Shown: positions 18,853-27,767 of the stretch, in pieces
Layout of the letters: each line of letters starts with the position of its first letter
Numbering within the stretch: the stretch's first letter is position 1
Assembly: GCA_947478805.1 (NCBI GenBank)
Contig: CANJXQ010000006.1
Coordinates: forward strand, 1-64,000
DNA: 64,000 bases
From: Betaproteobacteria bacterium
Lineage (GTDB): Bacteria; Pseudomonadota; Gammaproteobacteria; Burkholderiales; SG8-39
Direction: 5' to 3'
Translations under genes and position numbers: made by a program
The notes under the pieces: model-generated
Seen by the model: only the letters and a program-made list of their open reading frames with translations
Databases searched by the model: none
What the model was told of the DNA's origin: nothing

Positions 18853-19596
18853 ATGCGCATTCTCATCAGCAACGACGACGGCTACTTTGCCCCAGGGATC
18901 GCCGCCCTCGCGCAAGCGCTTGCGGCGCTCGGCACGGTTACCGTGGTGGCTCCGGAGCGCGATCGCAGCGGGGCTTCCAATTCGCTGACGCTGGACCGGC
19001 CGCTCGCCGTGCGCACGGCAGCCAGCGGCTTTCGCTTCGTCAACGGCACGCCCACCGATTGCGTCCACCTGGCGGTGACGGGGCTGCTCGACCAGTTGCC
19101 CGATATCGTGGTCTCGGGCATCAATCACGGCGCCAACATGGGCGACGACACCATCTATTCCGGGACCGTGGCAGCGGCCACCGAGGGCTACCTGCTCGGC
19201 ATTCCGTCCATCGCCTTTTCGTTGGCGAGCCGCTCGGGGAACCATTTCGACACTGCGGCGCGCGTTGCCCATGACCTCGTGATGCGTTTTCGCGATAACC
19301 CGCAGAGCGTGCCCATCCTGCTCAATGTGAACATTCCCGATATCCCCTTTGCTGAACTGGCAGGCACCGAGGTCACGCGACTGGGCAAGCGCCACAAGGC
19401 CGAACCGGTGGTTCGCGCACTCAATCCGCGCAATGAAACCGTGTTCTGGGTCGGGCCTGCGGGTGAAGCGGCCGATGCCGGCGAGGGGACGGATTTTCAT
19501 GCCGTGGCATCCCATCATGTGTCGATCACACCGCTGCAGATGGACCTTACGCACCAGCAGCAGATGCCGCTGGTCAGGCAATGGTTGGCCAAATGA
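18853..19596 (+). CDS. surE: 5'/3'-nucleotidase SurE
   Basis: A 247-residue survival protein E. The N-terminus [16 protein letters not shown] carries the metal-binding Asp-Asp. [16 protein letters not shown] and [20 protein letters not shown] complete the active site. It dephosphorylates nucleoside monophosphates, and E. coli SurE also has exopolyphosphatase activity, which suits the polyphosphate genes just upstream. It begins the surE-pcm-nlpD block. The stop codon lies in the first of three tandem 14-bp repeats. Confidence 0.96.
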   Translation: MRILISNDDGYFAPGIAALAQALAALGTVTVVAPERDRSGASNSLTLDRPLAVRTAASGFRFVNGTPTDCVHLAVTGLLDQLPDIVVSGINHGANMGDDTIYSGTVAAATEGYLLGIPSIAFSLASRSGNHFDTAARVAHDLVMRFRDNPQSVPILLNVNIPDIPFAELAGTEVTRLGKRHKAEPVVRALNPRNETVFWVGPAGEAADAGEGTDFHAVASHHVSITPLQMDLTHQQQMPLVRQWLAK

Positions 19597-19624
19597 GGTT
19601 GGCCAAATGAGGTTGGCGCAATGA
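19583..19624 (+). repeat. Three tandem 14-bp repeats across the surE stop
   Basis: GGTTGGCCAAATGA occurs twice in exact tandem (19583-19596, 19597-19610), followed by GGTTGGCGCAATGA (19611-19624). The first copy encodes the last residues and stop of SurE. Every copy ends in ATGA. The array fills the gap to pcm and looks like a local duplication. Confidence 0.8.
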
Positions 19625-19634
19625 GAGCGTGTCA

Positions 19635-20312
19635 ATGACAGCGTCCCGCCTGCGCGGCATCGGCTTTACCTCGCAGCGTACCCGCGACCGCATGATCGAG
19701 CGGTTGCGCGCCCAGGGCGTCGAGGATGAAACGGTGCTGGCGGCCATGGCGGCGGTGCCGCGTCACCTGTTCGTGGATGAGGCGCTGGCCAGTCGCGCCT
19801 ATGAAGACACGGCGTTGCCCATCGGCTTCGAGCAGACCATATCGCAACCGGTGGTCGTGGCGCTCATGATTGCGGCCCTGCGCAAGGGACGCGAAGGAAA
19901 GCTCGGCAAGGTGCTCGAGATCGGGACGGGGTGCGGTTACCAGGCGGCGGTCCTGGCGCAGGTGGCGACCGAGGTGTACTCCATCGAACGGATCAGCGGC
20001 CTGCTTGAGCGCGCACGCGCCAACCTGAGGGAGATGCGCCTGCGCAATCTTCGCCTGGCCTATGGCGATGGCGCCAACGGCATTCCTGAGGCGGCGCCCT
20101 TTGACGCCATCATCCTCGCGGCGGCCTCGCCGGAAGTGCCCGCCGCGCTGAAAGCGCAGCTTGCCGTCGGTGGCCGCCTGATTGCGCCCATTGTGGTCAA
20201 GCCCGGCGGCAGCGAGCAGGCGCTGTTCCTGCTGGAGCGCACGGCGACAGGGTGGTCGGAGCAGTGGCTCGACCCGGTGCGCTTCGTGCCTTTGCGGGTC
20301 GGCAAGCAGTAA
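19635..20312 (+). CDS. pcm: Protein-L-isoaspartate O-methyltransferase
   Basis: ATG 19635 is preferred over GTG 19629, giving 225 residues. The SAM-binding motif is [16 protein letters not shown], the acidic loop YSIER follows, and the family segment [17 protein letters not shown] is present. It methylates isoaspartyl residues in aged proteins as a first repair step. Position between surE and nlpD is the classical order. The stop TAATG overlaps the nlpD start. Confidence 0.95.
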   Translation: MTASRLRGIGFTSQRTRDRMIERLRAQGVEDETVLAAMAAVPRHLFVDEALASRAYEDTALPIGFEQTISQPVVVALMIAALRKGREGKLGKVLEIGTGCGYQAAVLAQVATEVYSIERISGLLERARANLREMRLRNLRLAYGDGANGIPEAAPFDAIILAAASPEVPAALKAQLAVGGRLIAPIVVKPGGSEQALFLLERTATGWSEQWLDPVRFVPLRVGKQ

Positions 20313-21328
20313 TGCGCTTGCGCGCTCTGGCCGGGATCGTGGCGTTGGCGATTGTGCTGGCCGGATGCGCGTCACGCGGTAGCGCACCGGTGATCGATCG
20401 TACGTCGCCCACGGGCAGGCCGTCCACGCCACCTGCTGGTGTGCCCGCTCCAATCCCTGCGGTGACGCCCGCCGCTTCGGGTGGACGCGGGCTCGATGCG
20501 CGCGCCGAGTTGTACACGGTGCGGCGCGGGGACACGCTCTACAGCATCGCCCTGGACAGCGGCCATAGTTATCGCGAGATTGCCGAGTGGAACAACCTGC
20601 CCAATCCCAATCTCATTCGTGAAGGCCAGGTGCTGCGACTGACCTCGCCGCAGGGCGTGGCACAGGCACGTGCCGTGGAGGGCAGGGGCACGGTGGAGTC
20701 CCGGCCGCTCGAGCGTGAATCCCAGGAGCGCGACTCAGGTGCTGCCGCGGCCCGGGACCCGATCAAGCGCGAACCCCGGGCAGTGAAGCTGCCCTACACC
20801 GATGAGAATCTCGCGTTGCTGTCGCGCGATCCGAAGCCGCCAGCAGCCGCGGTGCAGCCGGCGCCGCCACCCGCGAAGCCCGCTGCGGCAGAGCCCAAGC
20901 CCCCTGCAGCCGAACCCAAGCCGCCGGCGCCGCAAGAGGGCGCCGAAGACGACGAAAAAATCGACTGGGGTTGGCCCACGGCCGGGCGCCTGCTCGCCGG
21001 GTTCTCGGAAAATACCAACAAGGGCCTGGACATTGGCGGCAAGGCCGGGCAGCCCGTGAATGCGAGCGCCTCTGGGACGGTGCTCTATGTGGGCAGCGGC
21101 ATCCGCGGCTACGGCAAGCTCATCGTGATTCGCCATTCGCGCACCTATTCGACGGTGTATGCGCACAATAGCGAGATCCTGGTCAAGGAATCGCAGCGGG
21201 TGGTGAAGGGGCAAAAGATCGCCGAGATGGGCAACAGCGACACTGACCAGGTGAAGCTGCACTTCGAGATTCGCCGCCTCGGCAAGCCCACCGATCCTGC
21301 GAAATTCCTGCCGGAACGTGCACCATAG
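20312..21328 (+). CDS. nlpD: Lipoprotein NlpD: LysM and degenerate LytM (M23) domains
   Basis: Start at ATG 20312 overlaps the pcm stop. The 338-residue product has a lipoprotein signal with lipobox LAGC (Cys near 21). A LysM domain (YTVRRGDTLYSIALDSG) follows, then a Pro/Ala-rich linker and a C-terminal M23 domain. The M23 metal site is degenerate: the usual HxxxD reads NKGLD and the final HxH lacks its first His (KLHFE). This matches NlpD, which activates amidases such as AmiC rather than cutting peptidoglycan itself. In most relatives rpoS follows directly; here the next gene is convergent. Confidence 0.93.
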   Translation: MRLRALAGIVALAIVLAGCASRGSAPVIDRTSPTGRPSTPPAGVPAPIPAVTPAASGGRGLDARAELYTVRRGDTLYSIALDSGHSYREIAEWNNLPNPNLIREGQVLRLTSPQGVAQARAVEGRGTVESRPLERESQERDSGAAAARDPIKREPRAVKLPYTDENLALLSRDPKPPAAAVQPAPPPAKPAAAEPKPPAAEPKPPAPQEGAEDDEKIDWGWPTAGRLLAGFSENTNKGLDIGGKAGQPVNASASGTVLYVGSGIRGYGKLIVIRHSRTYSTVYAHNSEILVKESQRVVKGQKIAEMGNSDTDQVKLHFEIRRLGKPTDPAKFLPERAP

Positions 21329-21384
21329 CGGCTTGGTCCCCGGGTCTCGGGCACCCTGCGGGGGCGTTGAGGTGCCGGTGCGCG

Positions 21385-22341
21385 CTATTCACGCACCGCG
21401 CAGGGTTGATCAGTTGGAGATGGTGTCCGTGGGCTGGCGCCGCAGAGGGCGAGCATGTCCGGGTCGTCACTGATTTCCTTGGCAAACTCGATGTTCTTCG
21501 AGAGTTCTTCAAGGTAGAGGTTCTGGCCGCGAAAATGCGGTTCGGCATAGTGGTAGCCATGGCCCAAGTCCTGCTCCAGGCGCTTTGTTGCACCCACGTA
21601 GAACCCGGGGGTCTTGCGTACCAGGTCCTCGCCTGAGGAGTACACGACGATCCGCTTGCCTTCGGCATCCTGGCGATGCGCAATGCCTGCTTCGACGAAT
21701 TCGGGATACAGGCGATCCCGGCATTTCTCGAGATAACAACGGTCCGCCATCTGGGCGATGATGTCGGCCGATCCGAGCAGGTTGCCCAGCAGCCGGTAGA
21801 TCAGGCGCGGCACCTTGATGCTGTTGACAGGCTGTTCATATCCGGTGAAGTGGATCAAGGATGCTGCAATCTCGGCCTGATCAGGCATGCCGAGCTTCGG
21901 CAGGTAGTTGCGCAGGAACTCGGCACCGCGCGATACGTGAATCATCGTAAATGCTGCGCCGCTGGAAACAGGCTTGTCGTTCAATTGCCGCAAGTATCCG
22001 ATGTCGTGGAACAGGGCCGTGACAACGCCTAGCTTGAACATGCGATCGTCAATGCGCTCCGTGCCCACGCGTGTTCGCTCGTAGCCGTCGATCAGTCGCG
22101 CCATGGCCAGTGTCACGTCCAGCACATGCTGGATGTCATGATAGGCGGTGTCGCATGCGTGAAAACCCGTGAACTGACCGCAATACATCGCGGTCGCATC
22201 GTTGAAAGCCGTATTCAGGGAATCGGTTTTCGAGTCCGGGTAGAGTTCGAGGAATATGCGGTCGACTTCAGCTTTCACCGCTTCCGGGTCCGTGGTCTTG
22301 AGCGTCTGCGCGACGTCAAATTCGTTTTTGTGCTCGTTCAT
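21385..22341 (-). CDS. HD domain-containing phosphohydrolase
   Basis: A 318-residue protein with an HD metal site: YHDIQHVLDVTLAM (first His), ALFHDIGYLRQ (the HD pair) and a later histidine region. The fold resembles cyclic-nucleotide phosphodiesterase-like HD proteins. No output or sensor domain and no signal peptide are visible. The substrate is unknown. It converges on nlpD and occupies the place where rpoS would be expected. The ATG is preceded by GGGAG. Confidence 0.8.
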   Translation of the reverse strand: MNEHKNEFDVAQTLKTTDPEAVKAEVDRIFLELYPDSKTDSLNTAFNDATAMYCGQFTGFHACDTAYHDIQHVLDVTLAMARLIDGYERTRVGTERIDDRMFKLGVVTALFHDIGYLRQLNDKPVSSGAAFTMIHVSRGAEFLRNYLPKLGMPDQAEIAASLIHFTGYEQPVNSIKVPRLIYRLLGNLLGSADIIAQMADRCYLEKCRDRLYPEFVEAGIAHRQDAEGKRIVVYSSGEDLVRKTPGFYVGATKRLEQDLGHGYHYAEPHFRGQNLYLEELSKNIEFAKEISDDPDMLALCGASPRTPSPTDQPCAVRE

Positions 22342-22508
22342 CAGCAGCTCCCGGCGCTTTTCTCGGATGGTTTGTTGTTTGCCGTCAAGAATTCCCTACG
22401 AATTCTAGGCGCCCGCCGGGGTGGTTGCAACACAATGAGAGGGAGATTTATTCCCTTGTTTGCGGCCTTTATCAATTGCTTGGGGGATGCGACGGCCGGC
22501 TGCCGCGT

Positions 22509-23612
22509 TCAGGGGGATGGCTGCGACGGAACCGCGGCTGGGGCGGCTAAGGGCAGGGGTATGGATACCGGCGCCACAGGAAAAGCGTCCCTCAGGGCCG
22601 AGGCCAGTTCCAGCACCGCGATCGCATAAAAACTAGAGCGATTATAACGAGTTAGCGTATAGAAATTCTGCAGGCCTACCCAGAAAACGAGTGCCTGCCC
22701 GGCCGTTTCCAGATCGACCAGGGTGCTCAGGGTTTCGGCTGGCACGCTTGACCGGGCCTGCGGCGCGAGCTGGACTCCCATGGAAGGCAGATCGCCGATA
22801 CGCCAGGCCGGCTTGACACCGGTTTCGAGCAGCTTCTTCCAGCCATCGCCCTCCACGCTGGCTTGGAAGGCCACAGGTTGACCGGGCGACCAACCATGGT
22901 TCTTGAGGAAGTTGGCGACGCTGCCGATGGCATCGGCAGGGCTTGCCACCAAGTCGGCTCGCCCATCGCCGTCGTAATCGACGGCATAGCGCCGGTAGCT
23001 GCCCGGCATGAACTGCGGTATGCCGATGGCACCGGCGTATGAGCCGCGCAGGGACAGGACGTCGAGGTTGGATTCACGCGCGAACAGCAGGAAGTTCTCA
23101 AGCTCCGAACGAAAGAATTCGGCACGTCGCGGAAAATCGAACGCCAGCGTGACCAAGGCATCGATCACGCGATAGCGCCCCATGTTCCTGCCGTAGACCG
23201 TTTCCACGCCGATGATGGCGAGGATGATTTCCTCCGGCACGCCGAACTCCGCCGACGCGCGCTGCAGTGCGGCGACGTTGCGTTCGCGAAACCTGAGCCC
23301 GGCCTCGATGCGCTGGGGGGTCACGAACAGCGCGCGGTACGCCTGCCAAGAGCGGGCGGGCGCCTCGGCGGGAGGCGTCATGGCGCGCACGATTTCGGGT
23401 TGATAGACGGCCTTGCGAAATAGCGCTTCCAGCTCGCGCCCCACAAAGCCGTGCTGCGTGACCATCTGCTCGATGAACTGGCGAACCGCGGGCTGGTTCG
23501 CGTAACGCTGGACGGGTGCAGGCGGTCGATCGGGTCTGGCGAGGAGCGGGGGCGAATAGGCCTGCATGACGCCGAGTAGTGCGGCCAGGGCCAAGGTTTG
23601 CGATGTTTTCAA
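22509..23612 (-). CDS. mltB: Lytic murein transglycosylase B
   Basis: A 367-residue periplasmic lytic transglycosylase. A TTG start gives the signal peptide MKTSQTLALAALLGVMQAYS; no in-frame ATG upstream exists. The catalytic glutamate lies in IIGVETVYGRNMG, followed by GSYAGAIGIPQFMPGSYRRYAVDYDGDG, which is diagnostic of MltB. It cleaves the glycan strand to anhydromuropeptides. No lipobox is seen, so it may be soluble. About 170 bp beyond its stop toward the HD gene hold no clear gene. Confidence 0.92.
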   Translation of the reverse strand: MKTSQTLALAALLGVMQAYSPPLLARPDRPPAPVQRYANQPAVRQFIEQMVTQHGFVGRELEALFRKAVYQPEIVRAMTPPAEAPARSWQAYRALFVTPQRIEAGLRFRERNVAALQRASAEFGVPEEIILAIIGVETVYGRNMGRYRVIDALVTLAFDFPRRAEFFRSELENFLLFARESNLDVLSLRGSYAGAIGIPQFMPGSYRRYAVDYDGDGRADLVASPADAIGSVANFLKNHGWSPGQPVAFQASVEGDGWKKLLETGVKPAWRIGDLPSMGVQLAPQARSSVPAETLSTLVDLETAGQALVFWVGLQNFYTLTRYNRSSFYAIAVLELASALRDAFPVAPVSIPLPLAAPAAVPSQPSP

Positions 23613-23667
23613 CGCTCGTACCGATCATGCATGGCGCGGATTCTACCGCGCGCATTGGCGATCATTG

Positions 23668-25617
23668 TCAGATCTTGAATGCGCCGACTGCGCGGCGCAA
23701 TTGCGCGACACCGTCGGGGGAGGGCGTGCGACCGTAGCGCAGCGCGGCATACAGATTCGCGATCTCGTGCGCAGCACTCGCCTTGTCGGGAAGCGCGGGT
23801 GCAATGCGCGCGGCGAAATCGAGCGGTCCTTCGTCGGGGCGCCGGGCCATGCCCTTGCGCGCGAGCTTTTCGCAGAATGACAACCAGGCAGCCTGCACCG
23901 GGTCGTGGTTGCGGAATTTCCACAGCAGCCATGCCGCCATTAGTCCGAGGACGATCGCCACGCTCCAGAACATCAGCTGCGCCAGGTTCTGCCAGTTCGG
24001 CTGCGAGACACCGAGCTTGCTCAGCATGTCGCGCTGGCGGTCCGGGTTGTAGCCCAGCACCCACTGGTTCCATTTGTTGGCGAGCGCATCCCAGTTGTAG
24101 CGCATGCCGCGCAGCCACGCGAGTTCCTCGCGCATGATCAATGGAACGGTGTTCTGCGGCACGGACGAAGCCAGGCCGGATTCGATGCGGGAGGGAACCA
24201 CGGCCGCGGTTGGATCGACACGCACCCAGCCCCGACCCTGCAAATACACTTCCGACCAGGCGTGGGCATCGGACTGTCGCACGATGTGGTAGTCATCGAC
24301 CGGGTTCAGGTCTCCTCCCTGGTAGCCGGTCACCACGCGCGCGGGAACGCCCGCCGCGCGCATGAGAAACGTGAATGCTCCGGAAAAGTGCTCGCAAAAG
24401 CCCTTCTTGGTGTCGAAGAGGAACTCGTCGACGGTGTTCTGCTGCAACAGCGGCGGCTGCAGCGTGTACTCGAAGCCACCGGAACGGATGTACTCGATCG
24501 CCTGGCGCAGGATGGCCTCGTCGCTGCCGAGCGCCCGGCGCCATTCGCGCCCGAGGCCGCGTGCACGCGGATTCAGGTTGCCCGGCAGGCGCGTGGCGGA
24601 GGCCATTTCCTCCTCGCCGCTACCGTCGGAAGTGCGGTAATCCGTATAGGAGCGCAGGTCGTATCGGAGGCGCGTGCGCACCGGCTGTATGGAGAGCATC
24701 TGGTAGTCGCTGGTAAAGCGGGCATTGGGCGGCGAGCTCGCCGGCAGGTCGAGCCCGAACAGCCAGAAAAAATTGTGCGGCTCGAGCGTGACTTCGTAAT
24801 CGACGGGCTTGCCGAAGGCTTCGAAGCGCAGTGACGGCCGCAACCTGCCGCCGCCCGGCCGCCAGGTCCTGCCGTCGAAATCCCAGAACACCGGCCCGCG
24901 CCAATACATCGTGCCCCGGGGCGGCGCCTCGCCCTGGAACTTCACGCGGAAGGCAATGGCGTCCGATGTGGACAGGCGGCTGAGTGACCCGGGCGACATG
25001 CTGTCCGAGAGTCCCGTAACGCCGGAATACGCATCCTGCGGCACGCCCCACAACGGCCCTTGCACGCGGGGGAACAGGAGGAACAGCAGCAGCATTACCG
25101 GGCTTGCCTGCAGCAGCAGGCTGCCCGCGGTGCGAAGGTTGGCCGCCATGGGGCGCGATGGCGCGGATGCGCCCGACAGGCTCGCGGTCACCAGCAGGAC
25201 AGTGGCGAGCATGAGCGCCGCAGTCGGAATGGTCTGCGAATAGAAAAAGTTGGTGAGGGCGAGAAAGTACGAAAGGAACACCACCACGAAGACATCGCGC
25301 GGGGCGCGCATTTCCATCAGCTTCAGCGACAACAGCAACACCAGCAGCGTGACGCCCGCGTCGCGGCCGAAGATGGTGCGAAACGTGAGGTACACGCCGA
25401 CCATGCCACCGACCGTGAACACCAGCAGCAGCCAGCGCGGCGGCAGCGCGCGCTGGCGCCAGGCAATGAACAGGCGCCAGGAAAAGAACAGCGTCGCGGC
25501 GGCCGACACCCACCAGGACAGGCGCGCCGCGTGCGGCGCCGCCGACAGCGCGAGGCCGGCCAGCAGCAGCGCCATGTCGCTGAAGCGGTGGATCGGAAGG
25601 TCGATGGGTTTTTGCAT
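23668..25617 (-). CDS. TgpA-type membrane transglutaminase-like protein (DUF3488)
   Basis: ATG 25617 is preferred; it lies 20 nt after the DUF58 stop, while the upstream alternative overlaps that gene. The roughly 649-residue product has about six N-terminal membrane helices, a periplasmic transglutaminase-like domain and one C-terminal helix followed by a short cytoplasmic tail. Catalytic Cys, His and Asp lie in KKGFCEHFSGAF, SDAHAWSEVY and GWVRVDPTA. P. aeruginosa TgpA is an essential member. It forms an operon with DUF58 and MoxR, an arrangement widely seen and thought to support envelope protein assembly. Confidence 0.9.
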   Translation of the reverse strand: MQKPIDLPIHRFSDMALLLAGLALSAAPHAARLSWWVSAAATLFFSWRLFIAWRQRALPPRWLLLVFTVGGMVGVYLTFRTIFGRDAGVTLLVLLLSLKLMEMRAPRDVFVVVFLSYFLALTNFFYSQTIPTAALMLATVLLVTASLSGASAPSRPMAANLRTAGSLLLQASPVMLLLFLLFPRVQGPLWGVPQDAYSGVTGLSDSMSPGSLSRLSTSDAIAFRVKFQGEAPPRGTMYWRGPVFWDFDGRTWRPGGGRLRPSLRFEAFGKPVDYEVTLEPHNFFWLFGLDLPASSPPNARFTSDYQMLSIQPVRTRLRYDLRSYTDYRTSDGSGEEEMASATRLPGNLNPRARGLGREWRRALGSDEAILRQAIEYIRSGGFEYTLQPPLLQQNTVDEFLFDTKKGFCEHFSGAFTFLMRAAGVPARVVTGYQGGDLNPVDDYHIVRQSDAHAWSEVYLQGRGWVRVDPTAAVVPSRIESGLASSVPQNTVPLIMREELAWLRGMRYNWDALANKWNQWVLGYNPDRQRDMLSKLGVSQPNWQNLAQLMFWSVAIVLGLMAAWLLWKFRNHDPVQAAWLSFCEKLARKGMARRPDEGPLDFAARIAPALPDKASAAHEIANLYAALRYGRTPSPDGVAQLRRAVGAFKI

Positions 25618-25637
25618 GTCGCCGCCGTTGACTTTGC

Positions 25638-26618
25638 CTATGCGATCTCGAACAGGGCCAGTGTCCGCAGGCACGTTTCGCGATGCGCCTCGCCATCACC
25701 CAGGGGGATCTCCGAGCCCGGCAGACGCAAGCCATAGCGCGCGCCGCTCTGTGTCGCGAGCAACACCCAGCGGCTGAGCCGCGACAGCCGTGCTTCGGTG
25801 TCGAATCCCTGCGGCATGTCGTCGAAATCGAACCACAGCTCCGAGGCCGCGCGGCCGATGAACACCTTGGTCAGCGGCGTGTCGGTGCGGGCGACGGCCT
25901 TCCAGGCCACGTGCCGCGGCGAGTCGCTGGGCTGGTAGGCGCGCAGGCCGAAGAAGTCGTCGCTTCCCGCACCCACCGAAATCGCGTCCCCCGCTTCGGG
26001 GCGTGCCTGGGGCAATGGGAGGAGCGCGTCATCCGGTGTCGGATAGACGAGGGCACGCATGTCCGGTCGCACATAGCTCCAGGCGCGCGTGAGCCCTAGC
26101 GGGAAGCGCGTCTCCAGGGTCACGCGCTCGAGGGGCATCCAGCCGCGTTTTTGCGCACGCTGCGGTATGGCCACCACACCCACGCGTTGCGCGGGAATGT
26201 CGCAGCTCACCATCTCGCCCTTGCAGGTGAGCAGCAGGCTGAAGCGGTCATGCCTGTCCGGATTCTCGATGTGCACGTGAAACTGCGCCACTTCGCCCGC
26301 GAATACGGGATCCACACGGCCGGGGCTCACGGCGAGGCGGGCCAGGTTGCGAAATGTGTGCAGGATCGACACCACGCCCATGCCGGTCAAAAGAAAGGTG
26401 AGCACGTAGCCCAGGCTCAGGTTGTAGTTGATGGAGCCGATCAGCATCACCACCATCGATGAGCCGAATACCAGGCCTTGGCGGCTGGGCAGCACATACA
26501 CGCGGCGTTGCGTAAGCACGATGGTCCCGGGTTCGGGCGCGTGGCGCCGGTAGAACCACTGGGCGAAGTCGTAGATTCGCGAGTACTTGCGCAACGGTTG
26601 CAGGACGCGCTGCAGCAT
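25638..26618 (-). CDS. DUF58 domain-containing protein
   Basis: A 326-residue protein with two early membrane helices (SMVVMLIGSINYNLSLGYVL region) and the DUF58 motif YQPSDSPRHVAWKAVART. Such proteins, with a partly vWA-like domain, work beside MoxR ATPases. It lies between the moxR gene (80-nt gap) and the TgpA-like gene (20-nt gap). The precise function is not established. Confidence 0.9.
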   Translation of the reverse strand: MLQRVLQPLRKYSRIYDFAQWFYRRHAPEPGTIVLTQRRVYVLPSRQGLVFGSSMVVMLIGSINYNLSLGYVLTFLLTGMGVVSILHTFRNLARLAVSPGRVDPVFAGEVAQFHVHIENPDRHDRFSLLLTCKGEMVSCDIPAQRVGVVAIPQRAQKRGWMPLERVTLETRFPLGLTRAWSYVRPDMRALVYPTPDDALLPLPQARPEAGDAISVGAGSDDFFGLRAYQPSDSPRHVAWKAVARTDTPLTKVFIGRAASELWFDFDDMPQGFDTEARLSRLSRWVLLATQSGARYGLRLPGSEIPLGDGEAHRETCLRTLALFEIA

Positions 26619-26698
26619 GAAAGGGGGCCTGTGGGCTAGCGTGTTCTCGAGCGGGCGTACGGGTGCATTTTATTGCCGGGGGCTGGATCTCGGTCGGG

Positions 26699-27619
26699 TC
26701 ATGGGATGGCGACTGCGGCAATCAGCCCGGCAGCGGTGTCGCTGCTCGAGCGCCGCACGCCGTCGTGCACCGGGCGCAGGCGGTGGCCGGTTATTCCCGG
26801 CAGCACCGCCTGGATGTCTTCCGGCAGTACGCTGTCGCGGCCCTCAAGGAGCGCCCACGCGCGTGACGAGGCCAGCAGGCCGAGGGCCGCGCGCGGCGAG
26901 AGCCCGTTGGCGTAGTCGGGCGAGCGGCGCGATTGCTCGATGAGCGCCTGGATGTAATCGAGCAGCGCCGGGGCGGCGTGGACGTTGCGCACCATCGATT
27001 GCAGTTTCGTGAGTTGGTCGGGCGTGAGGGAGGGGGTGAGGCCGCCAATCATGTCGCGGCGTTCGACGCCCTGCAACAGCGCACGCTCGGCTTCACGATC
27101 CGGATAGCCGAGCTCGATGCGCATAAGAAATCGGTCCAGCTGGGATTCGGGCAGCGCGAAGGTGCCCACCTGGTGCGACGGGTTCTGCGTGGCGATGACG
27201 AAAAACGGCTCGGGCAGTGGGCGCGTCTCGCCTTCTGCCGTCACCTGGTGCTCTTCCATGGCTTCGAGCAGCGCCGACTGCGTCTTGGGTGTGGCGCGAT
27301 TGACTTCATCGGCAAGGATCAGCTGGGAAAAGATCGGGCCGGGGTGAAATTTGAAGGTGCCCGTATCGCGCTCATATACCGAGACGCCGATGATGTCCGC
27401 CGGGAGCATGTCGCTGGTGAACTGGATGCGATGGAAGTTCAGTCCCAGCAGGCGCGCCAGGACATGCGCGAGCGTGGTTTTGCCGACGCCAGGAAGATCT
27501 TCGATGAGCAAGTGGCCGCGCGCGAGCAGGCAAGCCAGCGCGAGCCGGATTTGGTGTTCCTTGCCGAGTACGACCTTGCCGGCCTGGGTGATGACATTTT
27601 GCAGTGATGAAAGAGCCAT
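26699..27619 (-). CDS. MoxR family AAA+ ATPase
   Basis: Starting at ATG 27619 (MALSSLQNVITQAGKVVLGKE) the protein has 306 residues; an earlier ATG at 27688 would add 23. Walker A is GVGKTTLAH, Walker B LILADEVNRA, sensor 1 VIATQNP, and the MoxR segment ETRPLPEPFFVIATQNP is clear. MoxR ATPases act as chaperones for metal insertion or complex assembly and partner with DUF58 and vWA proteins. It is first in the three-gene operon. Confidence 0.93.
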   Translation of the reverse strand: MALSSLQNVITQAGKVVLGKEHQIRLALACLLARGHLLIEDLPGVGKTTLAHVLARLLGLNFHRIQFTSDMLPADIIGVSVYERDTGTFKFHPGPIFSQLILADEVNRATPKTQSALLEAMEEHQVTAEGETRPLPEPFFVIATQNPSHQVGTFALPESQLDRFLMRIELGYPDREAERALLQGVERRDMIGGLTPSLTPDQLTKLQSMVRNVHAAPALLDYIQALIEQSRRSPDYANGLSPRAALGLLASSRAWALLEGRDSVLPEDIQAVLPGITGHRLRPVHDGVRRSSSDTAAGLIAAVAIP

Positions 27620-27767
27620 TGATGAGTGTGATCCGACCTGTTGGTGAGCCTTCTGGCTGGCCGCAAGTGTAGCGGATTCCCGTATCATGATCGGGCTCGT
27701 GGGCCGCTGAAAATATTTTCAGTTGAGGCGTCTTTCGTGGAATAAAACCGGTTCTTCGCTACCAGTC

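Noticed and set aside
21329-21384. rpoS start fragment after nlpD
   Set aside because: Only 56 bp separate nlpD from the convergent HD gene, and no sigma-factor sequence is present.
22425-22500. Possible fifth copy of the double-hairpin repeat upstream of the HD gene
   Set aside because: It shares a GAGGGAG...TTCCC hairpin, but the linker CTCCCCTAC is missing and the second stem is not convincing.
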